Source: Echinicola shivajiensis (lineage in GTDB: Bacteria > Bacteroidota > Bacteroidia > Cytophagales > Cyclobacteriaceae). From it: a stretch of 64,000 bases of DNA. Shown piece after piece: positions 28,815 to 38,362 of the stretch. Within the stretch, counting starts at the first letter, position 1. The number at the start of each line of letters is the position of its first letter. The stretch lies in the NCBI RefSeq assembly GCF_018642165.1, contig NZ_JAHHZM010000006.1, positions 205,573 to 269,572 on the forward strand. Reading direction: 5' to 3'. The notes below the pieces were generated by a model. It was not told the DNA's origin, did not search any database, and worked only from the letters and a program-made list of their open reading frames with translations. The translations under genes and the position numbers were made by a program.

Positions 28815-29165
28815 ATGGATGAAATGGTCAGAATACATGTCAAATTACTCACAAAGGGTACAAATGATCCTTTGTTTGGAAAGGAGTACAAAGTGAAATT
28901 CTATGATAAGGATTTGATCAAGGATGATTTACTAGGAGAATCGGATCTTGATGATCACGGAGTGGCCAAATTGTTAATAAATAAAAAGAATTATACATCC
29001 CTTGATTCGCCTTTTGAAAGACATCCTGATATTTATTTTACTTTTTCTAAAAATGGTAAAGTAATATATAAAAGTCCTGTTTTAGAAAATGTTCATTTGG
29101 AAGAGCAATATGGTTACCCAGATGTTCCGGGCTTGGATTTTGATCTGGGGTCCTACTTGTTGTAG
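28815..29165 (+). CDS. Small beta-rich protein of unknown function
   Basis: 116 aa, no signal peptide. Alternating strands such as VRIHVKLLT, YKVKFYDKD and IYFTFSKNGKVIYKSPVL suggest a transthyretin-like or C2-like beta sandwich. Acidic loops (DLIKDDLLGESDLDDHG) could bind a metal. It is followed 95 bases later by the erythromycin-esterase-like gene on the same strand and is preceded by FNR-like site 7. I do not recognise a named family. Confidence 0.7.
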   Translation: MDEMVRIHVKLLTKGTNDPLFGKEYKVKFYDKDLIKDDLLGESDLDDHGVAKLLINKKNYTSLDSPFERHPDIYFTFSKNGKVIYKSPVLENVHLEEQYGYPDVPGLDFDLGSYLL

Positions 29166-29260
29166 AATGAGGGGACACTTTAAGTGAAAAGCATCCTTTT
29201 ATAGGATGGAAAGGTAGTTAGGGATGCTCTAGAGTAAGGCATCAATAAAATAGTATCAGT

Positions 29261-30583
29261 ATGTTGATTCCAGGGGAGGAGGCTTTTGAAAGTCATATCC
29301 TAAATAAAATAAAAGCGGAAGCTCATGATTTGAATAGCTCCCGAGATTTGGACCAATTGATCCAGAAAGGAGGGGATGCGCATTTTGTATTATTGGGGGA
29401 AGCATCGCATGGCACCCATGAATATTATACTTGGCGTACAGCAATCAGTAAACGTTTGATTATTGAAAAAGGATACTCATTTATTGGAGTTGAAGGTGAC
29501 TGGCCTGATTGTTATAGGCTTAACAGATATGTCAAAGGATATTCAGATTCAGGTAAAAGTGCGTATGAAGTTTTAAATAATTTCAATAGATGGCCAACAT
29601 GGATGTGGGCAAATTGGGAAGTAGTGGCTTTGGCAGAGTGGATGAAAAAACACAATGAAGGGCTTCCCATTGAAAAAAAAGTTGGCTTTTACGGATTAGA
29701 TGTGTACAGTCTGGGGGAATCAATTGAGGCTATTCTTAATTATCTTGAAAAATCGGATCCAAAAGCCTACCTGACCGCTTTAAAAGCCGTTGAATGCTTT
29801 GAACCCTATAGTTTTGAGGGGATCGATTATGCCAGGTCCACTCAATTTGTTCCAAAAAACTGTGAAAAGGAAGTAGTTGATTTACTTAGGGATATCCGTA
29901 CTAATATAAGTAATTATAATACGGATGTGGAAACTGTTTTTAGTACTGAACAAAATGCGCTTGTAGCCCTTCATGCAGAGAATTATTATAGGGAAATGAT
30001 TAAAGGTGGACCACGTTCATGGAATATTCGGGACATGCATATGGTAGATACATTGAACCGATTGATGGATTTCCATGGTGAACAAGCCAAAGCCATTGTT
30101 TGGGAACATAATACTCATATCGGTGATGCTAGGGCCACTAATATGACCAAGCATGGTATGATAAATGTAGGCCAATTATTAAGTTCCCAATATAAAGGAA
30201 AGGGTGTGATTAAATTAGGCTTTGGTTCTTACCAAGGAGCAGTTATTGCTAGTCGTAGTTGGGGAGAAGCAATGCATAAAATGATTGTTCCTAAGGGGAT
30301 AGAAGGAAGTTGGGAATTCTTGCTGAATAAAGCCGGTGTAGAAAATAAAATAATATTTTTAGACCAATGGAGGGAAGATTCTAACTTTGATTGGCCGATA
30401 GCTCACCGGGCAATTGGCGTGATTTATCATCCTGAGAAAGAATATATTGGTAATTATGTTTTGAGTATTATTCCTCAACGTTATGATCTGTTTATATACA
30501 TCAATACGACCAAGGCCTTAAATCCTTTACATATTAGACCTGATGGGCATCAAATACCAGACACTTATCCTTGGGGTTTTTAG
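29261..30583 (+). CDS. Erythromycin esterase family protein
   Basis: 440 aa. The catalytic region LLGEASHGTHEYYTWR supplies Glu47 and His50, and VEGDWPDCYRLNRYV supplies Glu78, as in EreA/EreB-type hydrolases. Later motifs WNIRDMHMVDTLNRLM and IVWEHNTHIGDA match the same fold. Chromosomal relatives beside PRTase, ATPase and stress genes are common and most are not antibiotic-resistance enzymes, so the natural substrate is unknown. It is probably in one unit with the preceding 116-residue protein. Confidence 0.9.
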   Translation: MLIPGEEAFESHILNKIKAEAHDLNSSRDLDQLIQKGGDAHFVLLGEASHGTHEYYTWRTAISKRLIIEKGYSFIGVEGDWPDCYRLNRYVKGYSDSGKSAYEVLNNFNRWPTWMWANWEVVALAEWMKKHNEGLPIEKKVGFYGLDVYSLGESIEAILNYLEKSDPKAYLTALKAVECFEPYSFEGIDYARSTQFVPKNCEKEVVDLLRDIRTNISNYNTDVETVFSTEQNALVALHAENYYREMIKGGPRSWNIRDMHMVDTLNRLMDFHGEQAKAIVWEHNTHIGDARATNMTKHGMINVGQLLSSQYKGKGVIKLGFGSYQGAVIASRSWGEAMHKMIVPKGIEGSWEFLLNKAGVENKIIFLDQWREDSNFDWPIAHRAIGVIYHPEKEYIGNYVLSIIPQRYDLFIYINTTKALNPLHIRPDGHQIPDTYPWGF

Positions 30584-30687
30584 TATTTATTTTTTAGAAC
30601 AAGGAATCTCTTATCTAGGACAGACTTGATTTTTTGCATTTACTATATGTAAAAGCAAGCCAACAGCAATCAAAATTTCTTATTTGG

Positions 30688-30701
30688 ATGATTTGTGTCA
30701 T
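30688..30701. promoter_or_regulatory. FNR-like palindrome, site 8 (acs-pdh operon)
   Basis: ATGATTTGTGTCAT, fitting ATGA-N6-TCAT, extended to GATGA-N6-TCATC. It ends 101 bases before the acetyl-CoA synthetase gene. Confidence 0.65.
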
Positions 30702-30802
30702 CATCTGTTCTATGCATGTTTTATAATTTGTATTCTATAATCAATAAATAAAGCATCAGTTGATGGTTTTACTGTGATCTGAAAATTATTTGTTAAATCC
30801 CC

Positions 30803-32518
30803 ATGTTAAGTCCTAATCTAAAAGATTACATTGAAAAGTATAACTCCTTTGATTGGGAAGATGAAAGCCAATGTTTTGGAAAGCTTTCTCCTGATATAGG
30901 GCTGAATATTGCAAATGAAGCAGTGGATAGACACGCTGATAGCCCGTTAAGAGATGCCATATCCATTAGAGTGATCCGAAAGGACCACACAAGACAAGAT
31001 CTTACCTATGCTTCGCTAAAAGTGGAGACATCCAAATTTGCCAATGTTTTGGAAAACGTGGACGTCAAAAAAGGAGAAACGGTTTGTTCGCTTTTGGGAA
31101 GGGTTCAAGAGCTATACATTACAGCTTTGGGCACCTTAAAAAGAGGTGCTATTTTTTGTCCATTGTTCTCTGTATTCGGTCCAGAACCAATTTTCCAGAG
31201 ACTTTCAAAAGGAGAGGCTTCCTTATTGGTGACGACTAAGTCGTTTTATGAAAAAAAGGTTGAAAAACTCATCGATCGATTACCTCATCTCAGATACATT
31301 TTATTGATAGACTTGGAAGAAGATTTGTCAGAAAAGGTATTATCCTTTGATCGATGGATGAAAAGAGCTTCATCCTCATTTAGTATTCCATTTACCTCTC
31401 CTGAAGATCCTGCGCTCCTTCATTTTACCAGCGGAACTACTGGTATGCCCAAAGGTGCTCTACATGTACATAAAGCAGTTTACACACATTATTTAACTGG
31501 AAGGCTGGTATTGGATTTTCATAAAAGTGATGTGTTTTGGTGCACAGCAGACCCAGGTTGGGTAACTGGAACATCTTATGGGATTATTTCGCCTTTGGTG
31601 AACGGGGTTACCAGTATTGTGGATGAGCAGGAGTTTGATGCTATGAGATGGTATCAAATCCTCGAACAGGAGAAAGTGAATATTTGGTATACTGCTCCCA
31701 CGGCCATCAGGCGATTGATGAGGACCGAAATGGATCCCAAAAAGGAATTTGACTTGAGTAATTTACGTCTAGTGCTTAGTGTTGGAGAACCGTTGCATGC
31801 GGCTGAGGTGGTATGGGCCCAACAGGCATTTGGTGTGCCCGTTTTGGATAATTGGTGGCAAACGGAAACTGGGGGCATTATGATTGCCAATTACCGAAGC
31901 ATGGAAGTAAGACCAGGATCCATGGGGAAGCCTTTGCCCGGGATAGAGGCTGCAGTGGCGGAGATTGATGGAGATAACATTGAATTGATTATGGGGCCTG
32001 AAGCCCAAGGGCATTTGGTTTTGAAAAAAGGTTTTCCCTCTATGTTCAGAGATTATCTACATGAGCATGAACGTTATAATAAATGCTTTATAGGTGATTG
32101 GTATATTACAGGTGATTTGGCCAAAATTGACAAAGATGGTTATTTCTGGTTTGTAGCTCGTGCTGATGATATTATCAAGACTTCTGGTCATATGGTGGGA
32201 CCTTTTGAGGTGGAAAGTTGTCTGATGATGCATCCTTCTGTGGCAGAAGCAGCGGTAATAGGTAAGCCTGAAGCATCGATTGGCGAGATGGTAAAAGCTT
32301 TTGTGATTTTGAAAGATGGTGTAAAGGAGAATAGCGAAACGAAACTGGATATTATTGGTTTTGCCCGAAAGGAATTAGGGCCAGCTGTAGCGCCCAAGGA
32401 AATAGCATTTGTACAGCAATTGCCCAAAACCCGGAGTGGGAAAATTTTGAGAAGACTTTTGAAAGCCCGTGAGATGGGATTACCTGAAGGAGACCTTTCA
32501 ACCTTAGAACCTAGCTGA
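30803..32518 (+). CDS. acsA: Acetyl-CoA synthetase (short form)
   Basis: 571 aa AMP-forming ligase that turns acetate, CoA and ATP into acetyl-CoA, AMP and PPi. The ATP loop is FTSGTTGMPKG (from about residue 208). DNWWQTETGG is the acyl-pocket motif, YITGDLAKIDKDGY the hinge, and KTRSGKILRR holds the catalytic/acetylatable Lys. The length matches the Bacillus AcsA type rather than the 650-residue Acs, so the exact acyl chain is not certain. It opens a run of genes all feeding acetyl-CoA: pdhA, pdhB, pdhC and an acyl carrier protein. Confidence 0.9.
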   Translation: MLSPNLKDYIEKYNSFDWEDESQCFGKLSPDIGLNIANEAVDRHADSPLRDAISIRVIRKDHTRQDLTYASLKVETSKFANVLENVDVKKGETVCSLLGRVQELYITALGTLKRGAIFCPLFSVFGPEPIFQRLSKGEASLLVTTKSFYEKKVEKLIDRLPHLRYILLIDLEEDLSEKVLSFDRWMKRASSSFSIPFTSPEDPALLHFTSGTTGMPKGALHVHKAVYTHYLTGRLVLDFHKSDVFWCTADPGWVTGTSYGIISPLVNGVTSIVDEQEFDAMRWYQILEQEKVNIWYTAPTAIRRLMRTEMDPKKEFDLSNLRLVLSVGEPLHAAEVVWAQQAFGVPVLDNWWQTETGGIMIANYRSMEVRPGSMGKPLPGIEAAVAEIDGDNIELIMGPEAQGHLVLKKGFPSMFRDYLHEHERYNKCFIGDWYITGDLAKIDKDGYFWFVARADDIIKTSGHMVGPFEVESCLMMHPSVAEAAVIGKPEASIGEMVKAFVILKDGVKENSETKLDIIGFARKELGPAVAPKEIAFVQQLPKTRSGKILRRLLKAREMGLPEGDLSTLEPS

Positions 32519-32573
32519 TAGACTTATCCCGATGTCAATATAAACCCAATAATTAACTTGATACCTTCTAGAT

Positions 32574-33587
32574 ATGAAACGTAATCCTTCCCCAAAAAAA
32601 AGTTCATCAGGAGAAGAAGAGCGAGCTTTACTCTCCCAAATGATGCTAATTAGAAAGTTTGAGGAAAAAGCAGCCGAACAATATACAAAAGAAAAGATCA
32701 GGGGTTTTTTGCATTTATATATTGGAGAAGAGGCTGTGGCTGTAGGAGTCATCCAGGCCTTGGCCGAGGAAGATAATATTTTATGTACCTACCGGGAACA
32801 TGGACATGCTTTGATGAGAGGATTGGATCCGGGAGTCATTATGGCAGAAATGTATGGAAAGCTGGATGGATGCAGCAAAGGAAGAGGTGGCTCCATGCAT
32901 CTGTTTGATGTAGACAAGCATTTTTTTGGGGGAAGTGCCATAGTTGGAGGACACTTAGCCATGTCAGTGGGAATGGCATTGGCTTCAAAGAAACAGAAAA
33001 AAAAGAATGTAACTTGTTGCTTTTTTGGAGAAGGTGCTACAGCTGAGGGAGAATTTCATGAAGCGATGAACCTAGCAGCTTTATGGAAAGTACCGGTATT
33101 ATTTGTCTGTGAGAATAACCTTTATGCTATGGGGACAGCATTAAGGTATACCCATGCTATGCAGGATTTAAAGAGAAAAGGTGATGCTTATGGTATTACT
33201 TCCGTAGAAGTGGACGGAATGGATATTATGGCCATTCGAAAAGCAGCTAATGAAGCAGTAAAGTATATCAAAGAAAATGGGAAGCCCTATTTTCTGGTCT
33301 TTAATACTTATCGCTTTAGGGCACACTCCATGTTTGACGCGGAGCTCTACCGCGATAAAAAGGAAGTGGAAGAATGGAAGAAAAAAGATCCAATTCCCAA
33401 ATTCCAAGGCCAATTAAAACAGAAAAAGCAACTGTCCAATCAACAAATTGAAGAAATGGAAAGAGATATAGAAAGTCAAATCAAAAAGGCTGTCTCTTTT
33501 GCTGAAAAAGGAAGTTTTGAGCCTGTTGAGGATCTTGAAAAATTTGTTTATAGCAACAATAATGGTGAAGGTAATAATAAGCTCTAA
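32574..33587 (+). CDS. pdhA: Pyruvate dehydrogenase E1 component, alpha subunit
   Basis: 337 aa. The thiamine-diphosphate motif runs from GEGATAEGEFHEAMNLAA to CENN. RGGSMHLFD and the phosphorylation-loop-like YRFRAHSMFDAELYR are family motifs. It pairs with the E1 beta chain 35 bases downstream and decarboxylates pyruvate (or a related 2-oxoacid), passing acetyl groups to E2. The first 20 residues are Lys/Ser/Glu-rich and not conserved in the family. Confidence 0.93.
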   Translation: MKRNPSPKKSSSGEEERALLSQMMLIRKFEEKAAEQYTKEKIRGFLHLYIGEEAVAVGVIQALAEEDNILCTYREHGHALMRGLDPGVIMAEMYGKLDGCSKGRGGSMHLFDVDKHFFGGSAIVGGHLAMSVGMALASKKQKKKNVTCCFFGEGATAEGEFHEAMNLAALWKVPVLFVCENNLYAMGTALRYTHAMQDLKRKGDAYGITSVEVDGMDIMAIRKAANEAVKYIKENGKPYFLVFNTYRFRAHSMFDAELYRDKKEVEEWKKKDPIPKFQGQLKQKKQLSNQQIEEMERDIESQIKKAVSFAEKGSFEPVEDLEKFVYSNNNGEGNNKL

Positions 33588-33622
33588 GGAAAGATGATAT
33601 ATTAAACCATAGAATAGTATCC

Positions 33623-34618
33623 ATGGACAAGGAAAACACCATAAAAATAACCTACCGGGAAGCTTTAAAACAGGCTGTTCGAGAAGCCCTCATCAATGAT
33701 AAACATGTTTTTCTTATGGGAGAAGATGTTGGTCGATATGGCGGGGCATTTGCTGTTAGCAAAGGATTATTTGATGAGTTCGGTCCTGAAAGGATTATGG
33801 ATGTCCCTTTGTCGGAATCAGGCTTCGTAGGGGCAGGAATAGGAGCTTCACTAGCTGGAATGAAACCTATTGTGGAAATCATGACGGTAAACTTCAGCCT
33901 ATTGGCTATGGACCAAATTGTAAATAATGCGGCTACCTTACTTCATATGTCTGGTGGGCAGGTTAATGTTCCCGTAGTGATGAGAATAGGTTGTGGTATA
34001 GGCAGACAATTGGCGGCTCAACATTCCCATAGCTGGGAGCCATTTTTTGCACATGTACCTGGATTAATTGTATTGTCAGTAGGAACTCATGAGGATGCCA
34101 GAGGAATGCTTGCAGAGGCGCTGAAAAGCCCTGATCCAGTGATTTTGTTGGAATATACTTTTATGTTGAATATGGAGAGGGAAATTTTATCTGATCCTTT
34201 TACAGTGGATATTAGCAAAGCAAAGATTAGGCGTGAAGGAAGGGATATAAGCCTAATAACTTATGGCAATGGTGTTTATAAAAGCTTGGAAGCGGCAGAA
34301 AAACTCTCTGATTTGGGTATTGAGGTTGAGGTGCTTGATTTACGGGTATTGAGGCCCTTGGATGAAGAAAGTATCCTATCCACAGTGAGCAAAACCCATA
34401 GAGCAATAGTGGTAGAAGATGCTTGGAAATCGGTTGGGATAGCTTCGGAGGTTTTAGCAAGAATTAGCGAAAAAGCTTTCTTTGAGCTTGATGCTCCTTT
34501 AAATAGACTTTGTGGGGTGGAAGTTCCCATTCCTTATCCAAAGCATCTAGAAGATGCTTCCGTTCCCCAGGTTCAAGATATTGTCGATTCAGTAAAAAAA
34601 ATGATGGGTCATGATTGA
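33623..34618 (+). CDS. pdhB: Pyruvate dehydrogenase E1 component, beta subunit
   Basis: 331 aa. Hallmarks are GEDVGRYGGAFAVSKGL, the ThDP-site segment DVPLSESGFVGAGIGAS, and the C-terminal EVLDLRVLRPLDEESI domain with HRAIVVEDAWKSVG. It assembles with PdhA as an alpha2beta2 E1. Its end overlaps the pdhC start by 8 bases, indicating coupled translation. Confidence 0.93.
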   Translation: MDKENTIKITYREALKQAVREALINDKHVFLMGEDVGRYGGAFAVSKGLFDEFGPERIMDVPLSESGFVGAGIGASLAGMKPIVEIMTVNFSLLAMDQIVNNAATLLHMSGGQVNVPVVMRIGCGIGRQLAAQHSHSWEPFFAHVPGLIVLSVGTHEDARGMLAEALKSPDPVILLEYTFMLNMEREILSDPFTVDISKAKIRREGRDISLITYGNGVYKSLEAAEKLSDLGIEVEVLDLRVLRPLDEESILSTVSKTHRAIVVEDAWKSVGIASEVLARISEKAFFELDAPLNRLCGVEVPIPYPKHLEDASVPQVQDIVDSVKKMMGHD

Positions 34619-35807
34619 ATTTAAAATGCCTAGTTTGGGAGCCGACATGGAAGTGGGCACCTTGGTAGAATGGAGGAAAAAGATTGGTGATCTCCTCAAG
34701 CAAGGTGATATCATTGCAGATGTGGATACCCAAAAAGGATTAATAGAAATTGAAGTCTTTGATGATGGGATCCTTGATCAGATGTTGGTTAAAGAGGGGG
34801 AAAAAGTCCCCGTAGGAACTGTTTTGGCCTTGATAAAGCCATTAGATGGGGAAGAAAAAAATATAGAAGGTTCAGGACCACTTCCAGAAATAAAGGAGCC
34901 AAAAGATAAGCAAGTCATTCTTCCTGTTGAAAAGCGCTTGAAAATTACCCCATTGGCAAAAATAATGGCCATTGACAATAAAATTGATTATTCTCAACTA
35001 AATGGAACTGGGCCAGAAGGGGAAATTGTCAAAAGGGATATTGAAAAAGCAATAGAGGAAGCTGCTGTGTTAAAAGCCTCTCCTAAGGAAGAAGCAATTA
35101 TAGAGCCCTTAAGGGAAGATCTTGAAAAGAAAAACAATATACCCTCTCTTAGGTCAATAAGGGCTGCTGTAGCAGCAGCAATGAGTAAATCAAAACGGGA
35201 GATTCCACATTACTATGTAGAAAAGAAGATTGATTTGAGTATTGCTTTGGAATGGCTAAGAAAGAATAATGAAGAACGTAGCGTGCAAAAAAGACTGTTG
35301 CCAGCTGCACTTTATATTAAAGCTTTAGCCAGTGCAATTGACGAAGTACCTGACATAAATGGGGTTTGGGAGGATGAACTAATCATAAAAAATGAAATCA
35401 ATATAGGGTTTGTGATATCCCTTAGGGGAGGGGGAATCATTGTACCTTCTATAAAAAATGCTGATTTGAAAAGTATTGACGAGATCATGGAATGGATCAA
35501 TGATATCATTCCTAGAGCAAGGGCCTTCAAATTACGGAGTTCTGATTTATCAGAGGCTACCATAACACTCACCAACCTTGGGGAAGGTGGGGCCGATCGG
35601 GTTTTTGGGATTATTTATCCTCCCCAAGTAGCGATTATTGGTCTGGGAAATGTGCTTGAAGAAGCCTTTGCAGAAAATGCAATGATGGGAATTCGACCAG
35701 TAATTTATGCAACATTGGCTGGGGACCATAGGGCTACTGATGGCTTGATTGGAAGTCGATTTTTGTCTGCACTCGATAAGAACTTACAAAACCCTGATAA
35801 ATTATGA
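34611..35807 (+). CDS. pdhC: Dihydrolipoamide acetyltransferase (E2)
   Basis: 398 aa. One lipoyl domain (1-80) has the lipoylated Lys42 in VDTQKGL, where most E2 proteins have ETDKA. A linker leads to the peripheral-subunit-binding domain (ITPLAKIMAIDNKIDYSQLNGTGPEGEIVKRDI). The catalytic domain follows, with IPHYYVEKKIDL and the terminal GDHRATDG with catalytic His373. It transfers acetyl groups to CoA. No E3 gene (lipoamide dehydrogenase) is present, so E3 must be shared from elsewhere. The stop overlaps the acyl carrier protein start by 4 bases. Confidence 0.93.
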   Translation: MIEFKMPSLGADMEVGTLVEWRKKIGDLLKQGDIIADVDTQKGLIEIEVFDDGILDQMLVKEGEKVPVGTVLALIKPLDGEEKNIEGSGPLPEIKEPKDKQVILPVEKRLKITPLAKIMAIDNKIDYSQLNGTGPEGEIVKRDIEKAIEEAAVLKASPKEEAIIEPLREDLEKKNNIPSLRSIRAAVAAAMSKSKREIPHYYVEKKIDLSIALEWLRKNNEERSVQKRLLPAALYIKALASAIDEVPDINGVWEDELIIKNEINIGFVISLRGGGIIVPSIKNADLKSIDEIMEWINDIIPRARAFKLRSSDLSEATITLTNLGEGGADRVFGIIYPPQVAIIGLGNVLEEAFAENAMMGIRPVIYATLAGDHRATDGLIGSRFLSALDKNLQNPDKL

Positions 35808-36049
35808 AAGATGAGGAATTGCTCAAGATCGTTTATGACTTATTGAAACAGATTGCGCCTGAAACTGATCCAAGCAGTTTAAGTTTGGATGAAAATATAA
35901 GAGAATCCCTAAATATAGATTCTTATGATGCTTTGCAGTTCATTGTAGCTTTGAGTGAGAAGTTAGGAGTGGATATCCCTGAAAAGGATTATGGACAGAC
36001 TAGCAATTTGAAAAATCTACTGAGGTATTTAGAAAAAAAGCTCAATTGA
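35804..36049 (+). CDS. Acyl carrier protein
   Basis: 81 aa. The phosphopantetheine attachment motif is NIDSYDALQF with Ser40; the canonical DSL is DSY here. The rest is acidic and four-helical. Translationally coupled to E2, it is unlikely to be the housekeeping fatty-acid carrier, which normally sits in a fab cluster. It may accept acetyl or other acyl groups from the dehydrogenase complex. The partner is inferred from position only. Confidence 0.88.
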   Translation: MKDEELLKIVYDLLKQIAPETDPSSLSLDENIRESLNIDSYDALQFIVALSEKLGVDIPEKDYGQTSNLKNLLRYLEKKLN

Positions 36050-36062
36050 GAGTGATTTATAA

Positions 36063-36076
36063 TTGAAGTCAATCAA
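36063..36076. promoter_or_regulatory. Weak FNR-like match upstream of the AI-2E gene
   Basis: TTGAAGTCAATCAA keeps TGA-N6-TCA with a T/A outer pair, closer to the classical FNR box than to the other sites in this window. It lies 151 bases before ATG 36228. Confidence 0.35.
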
Positions 36077-36227
36077 TTCTTAAATAGAAGTAAGACATTC
36101 AGGTACAGCCACCTCATTTTTACAGATTTAATTATCTTATTTAAAGCCAAAGAATTATGCCCCAGAAAAATTGCATTCAGAGATTTGGTATGACTGGAGT
36201 TTATTGACTAACATAAAATATGATCCT

Positions 36228-37331
36228 ATGAACCCTAATAATTCAATACTACAATCCATAAGCTATTTTTTGATAACGCTGACATTGATTTTTGTGGTAT
36301 TGAAAATTGCCTCCTTTATTTTTATTCCAGTGGCTTGGTCAGCCCTTTTGGCAATTGCCCTTGTACCAGTATGTGATTGGTTAGAGGAAAAAGGAATTCC
36401 CAGGCAAGTAGCAATAATATCGAGTATTTTAATGACGACTTTGATTGCAGCGGTAATCTTATTTGTTTTGACCAATCAGCTTGTCGGCTTATTGAAAAGT
36501 ACTCCTGCAATTGGTAATAAGTTGGATCAATATGTTTTGAATATGCAAAATGCCCTAGAGCAAATTTTTGATATTCAAATAAGTGATGATGCTTTTGGGA
36601 TGAATCTTTCTAGCTTGATAAATACACAATCCATTAGTGCTGTTTTGATGGATTCTTTCCAGACAATAATGACTCTGGGAATTATGCCGGTTTTGGTTTT
36701 CTTTTTTATTTATTATCAAGAGTTTTTTATGGAATTCTTAAGGCAATTGCAATTCAATGAAAATAAGAAGAATCTATTCGAAGGAGCTTGGATGGTTGAG
36801 GCTAGTATGCTAATTAAAAATTATTTAATTGGTTTATCATTGGTAACAATCATTGTTTTTGTAATGGCCAGCATTGTCTTTTACTTTTTGGGCGTCAAGT
36901 ATTTTTTGTTTTTCGCCTTGTTTGTAGCAATCTTTAATTTAATCCCCTATATCGGTGTTTTTCTTTCCTCTTTGATTTCAGTGATTTATGTCCTATTGAC
37001 TACAGATTCTTTGCTCTATCCTGTTTTAACCCTTCTACTATTATGGGGCATCCAATTAATTGAAAACAATTTAATTACACCTATGGTAGTAGGGATGAAA
37101 ATAAAACTTAACCCTCTGGCAGTAATTCTTGCTATTATCCTTGGGGGCTGGACTTGGGGAATATCAGGGGTGATGCTATTTATTCCCATGATGGGAGTCC
37201 TGAAAATTGTATTTGATCATATCGAAGCGTTAAGCCCATACGGGTACTTATTGGGTAACGAAATGCCGGCGATCCAGCGAGAAAAGAAATTTTGGGCTGA
37301 GGTAAAACGAAAATTTTGGAGCAAAAAATAG
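36228..37331 (+). CDS. AI-2E (PerM/YdiK) family membrane transporter
   Basis: About 367 aa from ATG 36228; the upstream in-frame TTG at 36171 is unlikely. Eight or so hydrophobic helices are present. An early WSALLAIALVPVCDWLEEKG and later NLIPYIGVFLSSLISVIYVLL and NNLITPMVVGMKIKLNPLAVILAIILGGWTWG-type helices match the family. Members export small molecules or ions, including proposed Na+/H+ antiport in some, and the substrate here is unknown. It follows the pdh-acp operon by 179 bases on the same strand. Confidence 0.88.
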   Translation: MNPNNSILQSISYFLITLTLIFVVLKIASFIFIPVAWSALLAIALVPVCDWLEEKGIPRQVAIISSILMTTLIAAVILFVLTNQLVGLLKSTPAIGNKLDQYVLNMQNALEQIFDIQISDDAFGMNLSSLINTQSISAVLMDSFQTIMTLGIMPVLVFFFIYYQEFFMEFLRQLQFNENKKNLFEGAWMVEASMLIKNYLIGLSLVTIIVFVMASIVFYFLGVKYFLFFALFVAIFNLIPYIGVFLSSLISVIYVLLTTDSLLYPVLTLLLLWGIQLIENNLITPMVVGMKIKLNPLAVILAIILGGWTWGISGVMLFIPMMGVLKIVFDHIEALSPYGYLLGNEMPAIQREKKFWAEVKRKFWSKK

Positions 37332-37417
37332 ATTGTTTAGACTCCAATATTAATTATTATTCTATCATCAGATTTGGGTTATCGTAGTTAGGAAGACTTA
37401 TTTCATAAGCTTTCTTT

Positions 37418-38260
37418 TTATTCATTAAGGCAATAGGTCCATATTGGGCAACCACTTTGACTTACAATATCTTCGGTGATACTTCCATAGAAAGCATGGC
37501 TAAAACCCGTTCTGCCATGGGTGGACATGGCAATCATATCTGTTTTATTGGATTTTTGAAATTCAAGTATTCCCTTCTCCTCTGTCCAATGGCTCGTAAA
37601 ATGGCTTTCATAATTTGTGAGTTGGTGATGTTTTGCAAATTCTTTAAGTTCTTTCCAAGCTTCTGTTTCAGGTTGAAAGTGCATTGGAGTATTGATTAGC
37701 AATAAATGAAGCTTGGCATTAAATAATTCTTGAATGCCTTTCAGGTGCGTAATGAAATTCTCCTGACCCTTTTCTAAGTTTGAGGGTAAAAGAATGTGTT
37801 TGATTTTGGTGACTTCTGTAGGCTTTTGTATGGCCATTACAGGTACTGTGCTTTTTCGTATTGTTTTTTTAGTGATCGAACCAAAAAAGAACTCATCAAT
37901 GCCATCTATGCCGGATTTACCCATTATTACTAAATCAATATTAAGCTCTTTGATTTTTTCCAGAATGGTATTGACTATTTTACCATTAGTGGAGACGATT
38001 TTAGTTTTGACATTAGTGTTAGCTTCATTACCCAAAAAAGTATCCAAGTCTTTCATTATAGAATCGCGTATTTCTTGAATAAAATCATAATCCAAATTAC
38101 TTCCTAAACCTTTCAAATACATGGTTTCATTCATTGGAGAAATATAAAACACATAAAGAAGGATTATTTCAGCACCAGTTTTGGAGGCTATATCTACCGC
38201 AAATCGAAAGGCATTTTTCGAAGGCGTTGAAAAGTCAAACGGAACAAGAATTTTATCCAT
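37418..38260 (-). CDS. Tandem-domain universal stress protein
   Basis: About 280 aa from ATG 38260. Two UspA domains sit in tandem. The first begins DKILVPFDFSTPSKNAF and ends with GKSGIDGIDEFFFGSIT; the second has STHGRTGFSHAFYGSITE. Both retain the G-x2-G-x9-G(S/T) nucleotide-binding signature, so both can bind ATP. Cytoplasmic. Universal stress proteins are hallmark members of low-oxygen and growth-arrest regulons, which fits the island. No FNR-like palindrome was seen in its short upstream gap. Confidence 0.92.
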   Translation of the reverse strand: MDKILVPFDFSTPSKNAFRFAVDIASKTGAEIILLYVFYISPMNETMYLKGLGSNLDYDFIQEIRDSIMKDLDTFLGNEANTNVKTKIVSTNGKIVNTILEKIKELNIDLVIMGKSGIDGIDEFFFGSITKKTIRKSTVPVMAIQKPTEVTKIKHILLPSNLEKGQENFITHLKGIQELFNAKLHLLLINTPMHFQPETEAWKELKEFAKHHQLTNYESHFTSHWTEEKGILEFQKSNKTDMIAMSTHGRTGFSHAFYGSITEDIVSQSGCPIWTYCLNE

Positions 38261-38362
38261 TATCAATTGGTTTAATAATTAAATTCACATGGTCAGTTTA
38301 TTTATTATCACATTATATCCGATTCGTATGGTTAGGGGTTTTATAGAATAATTATACGATAA

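Noticed and set aside
29261..30583. Macrolide resistance gene
   Set aside because: The fold matches erythromycin esterases, but its place in a metabolic stress island argues against a dedicated resistance role.
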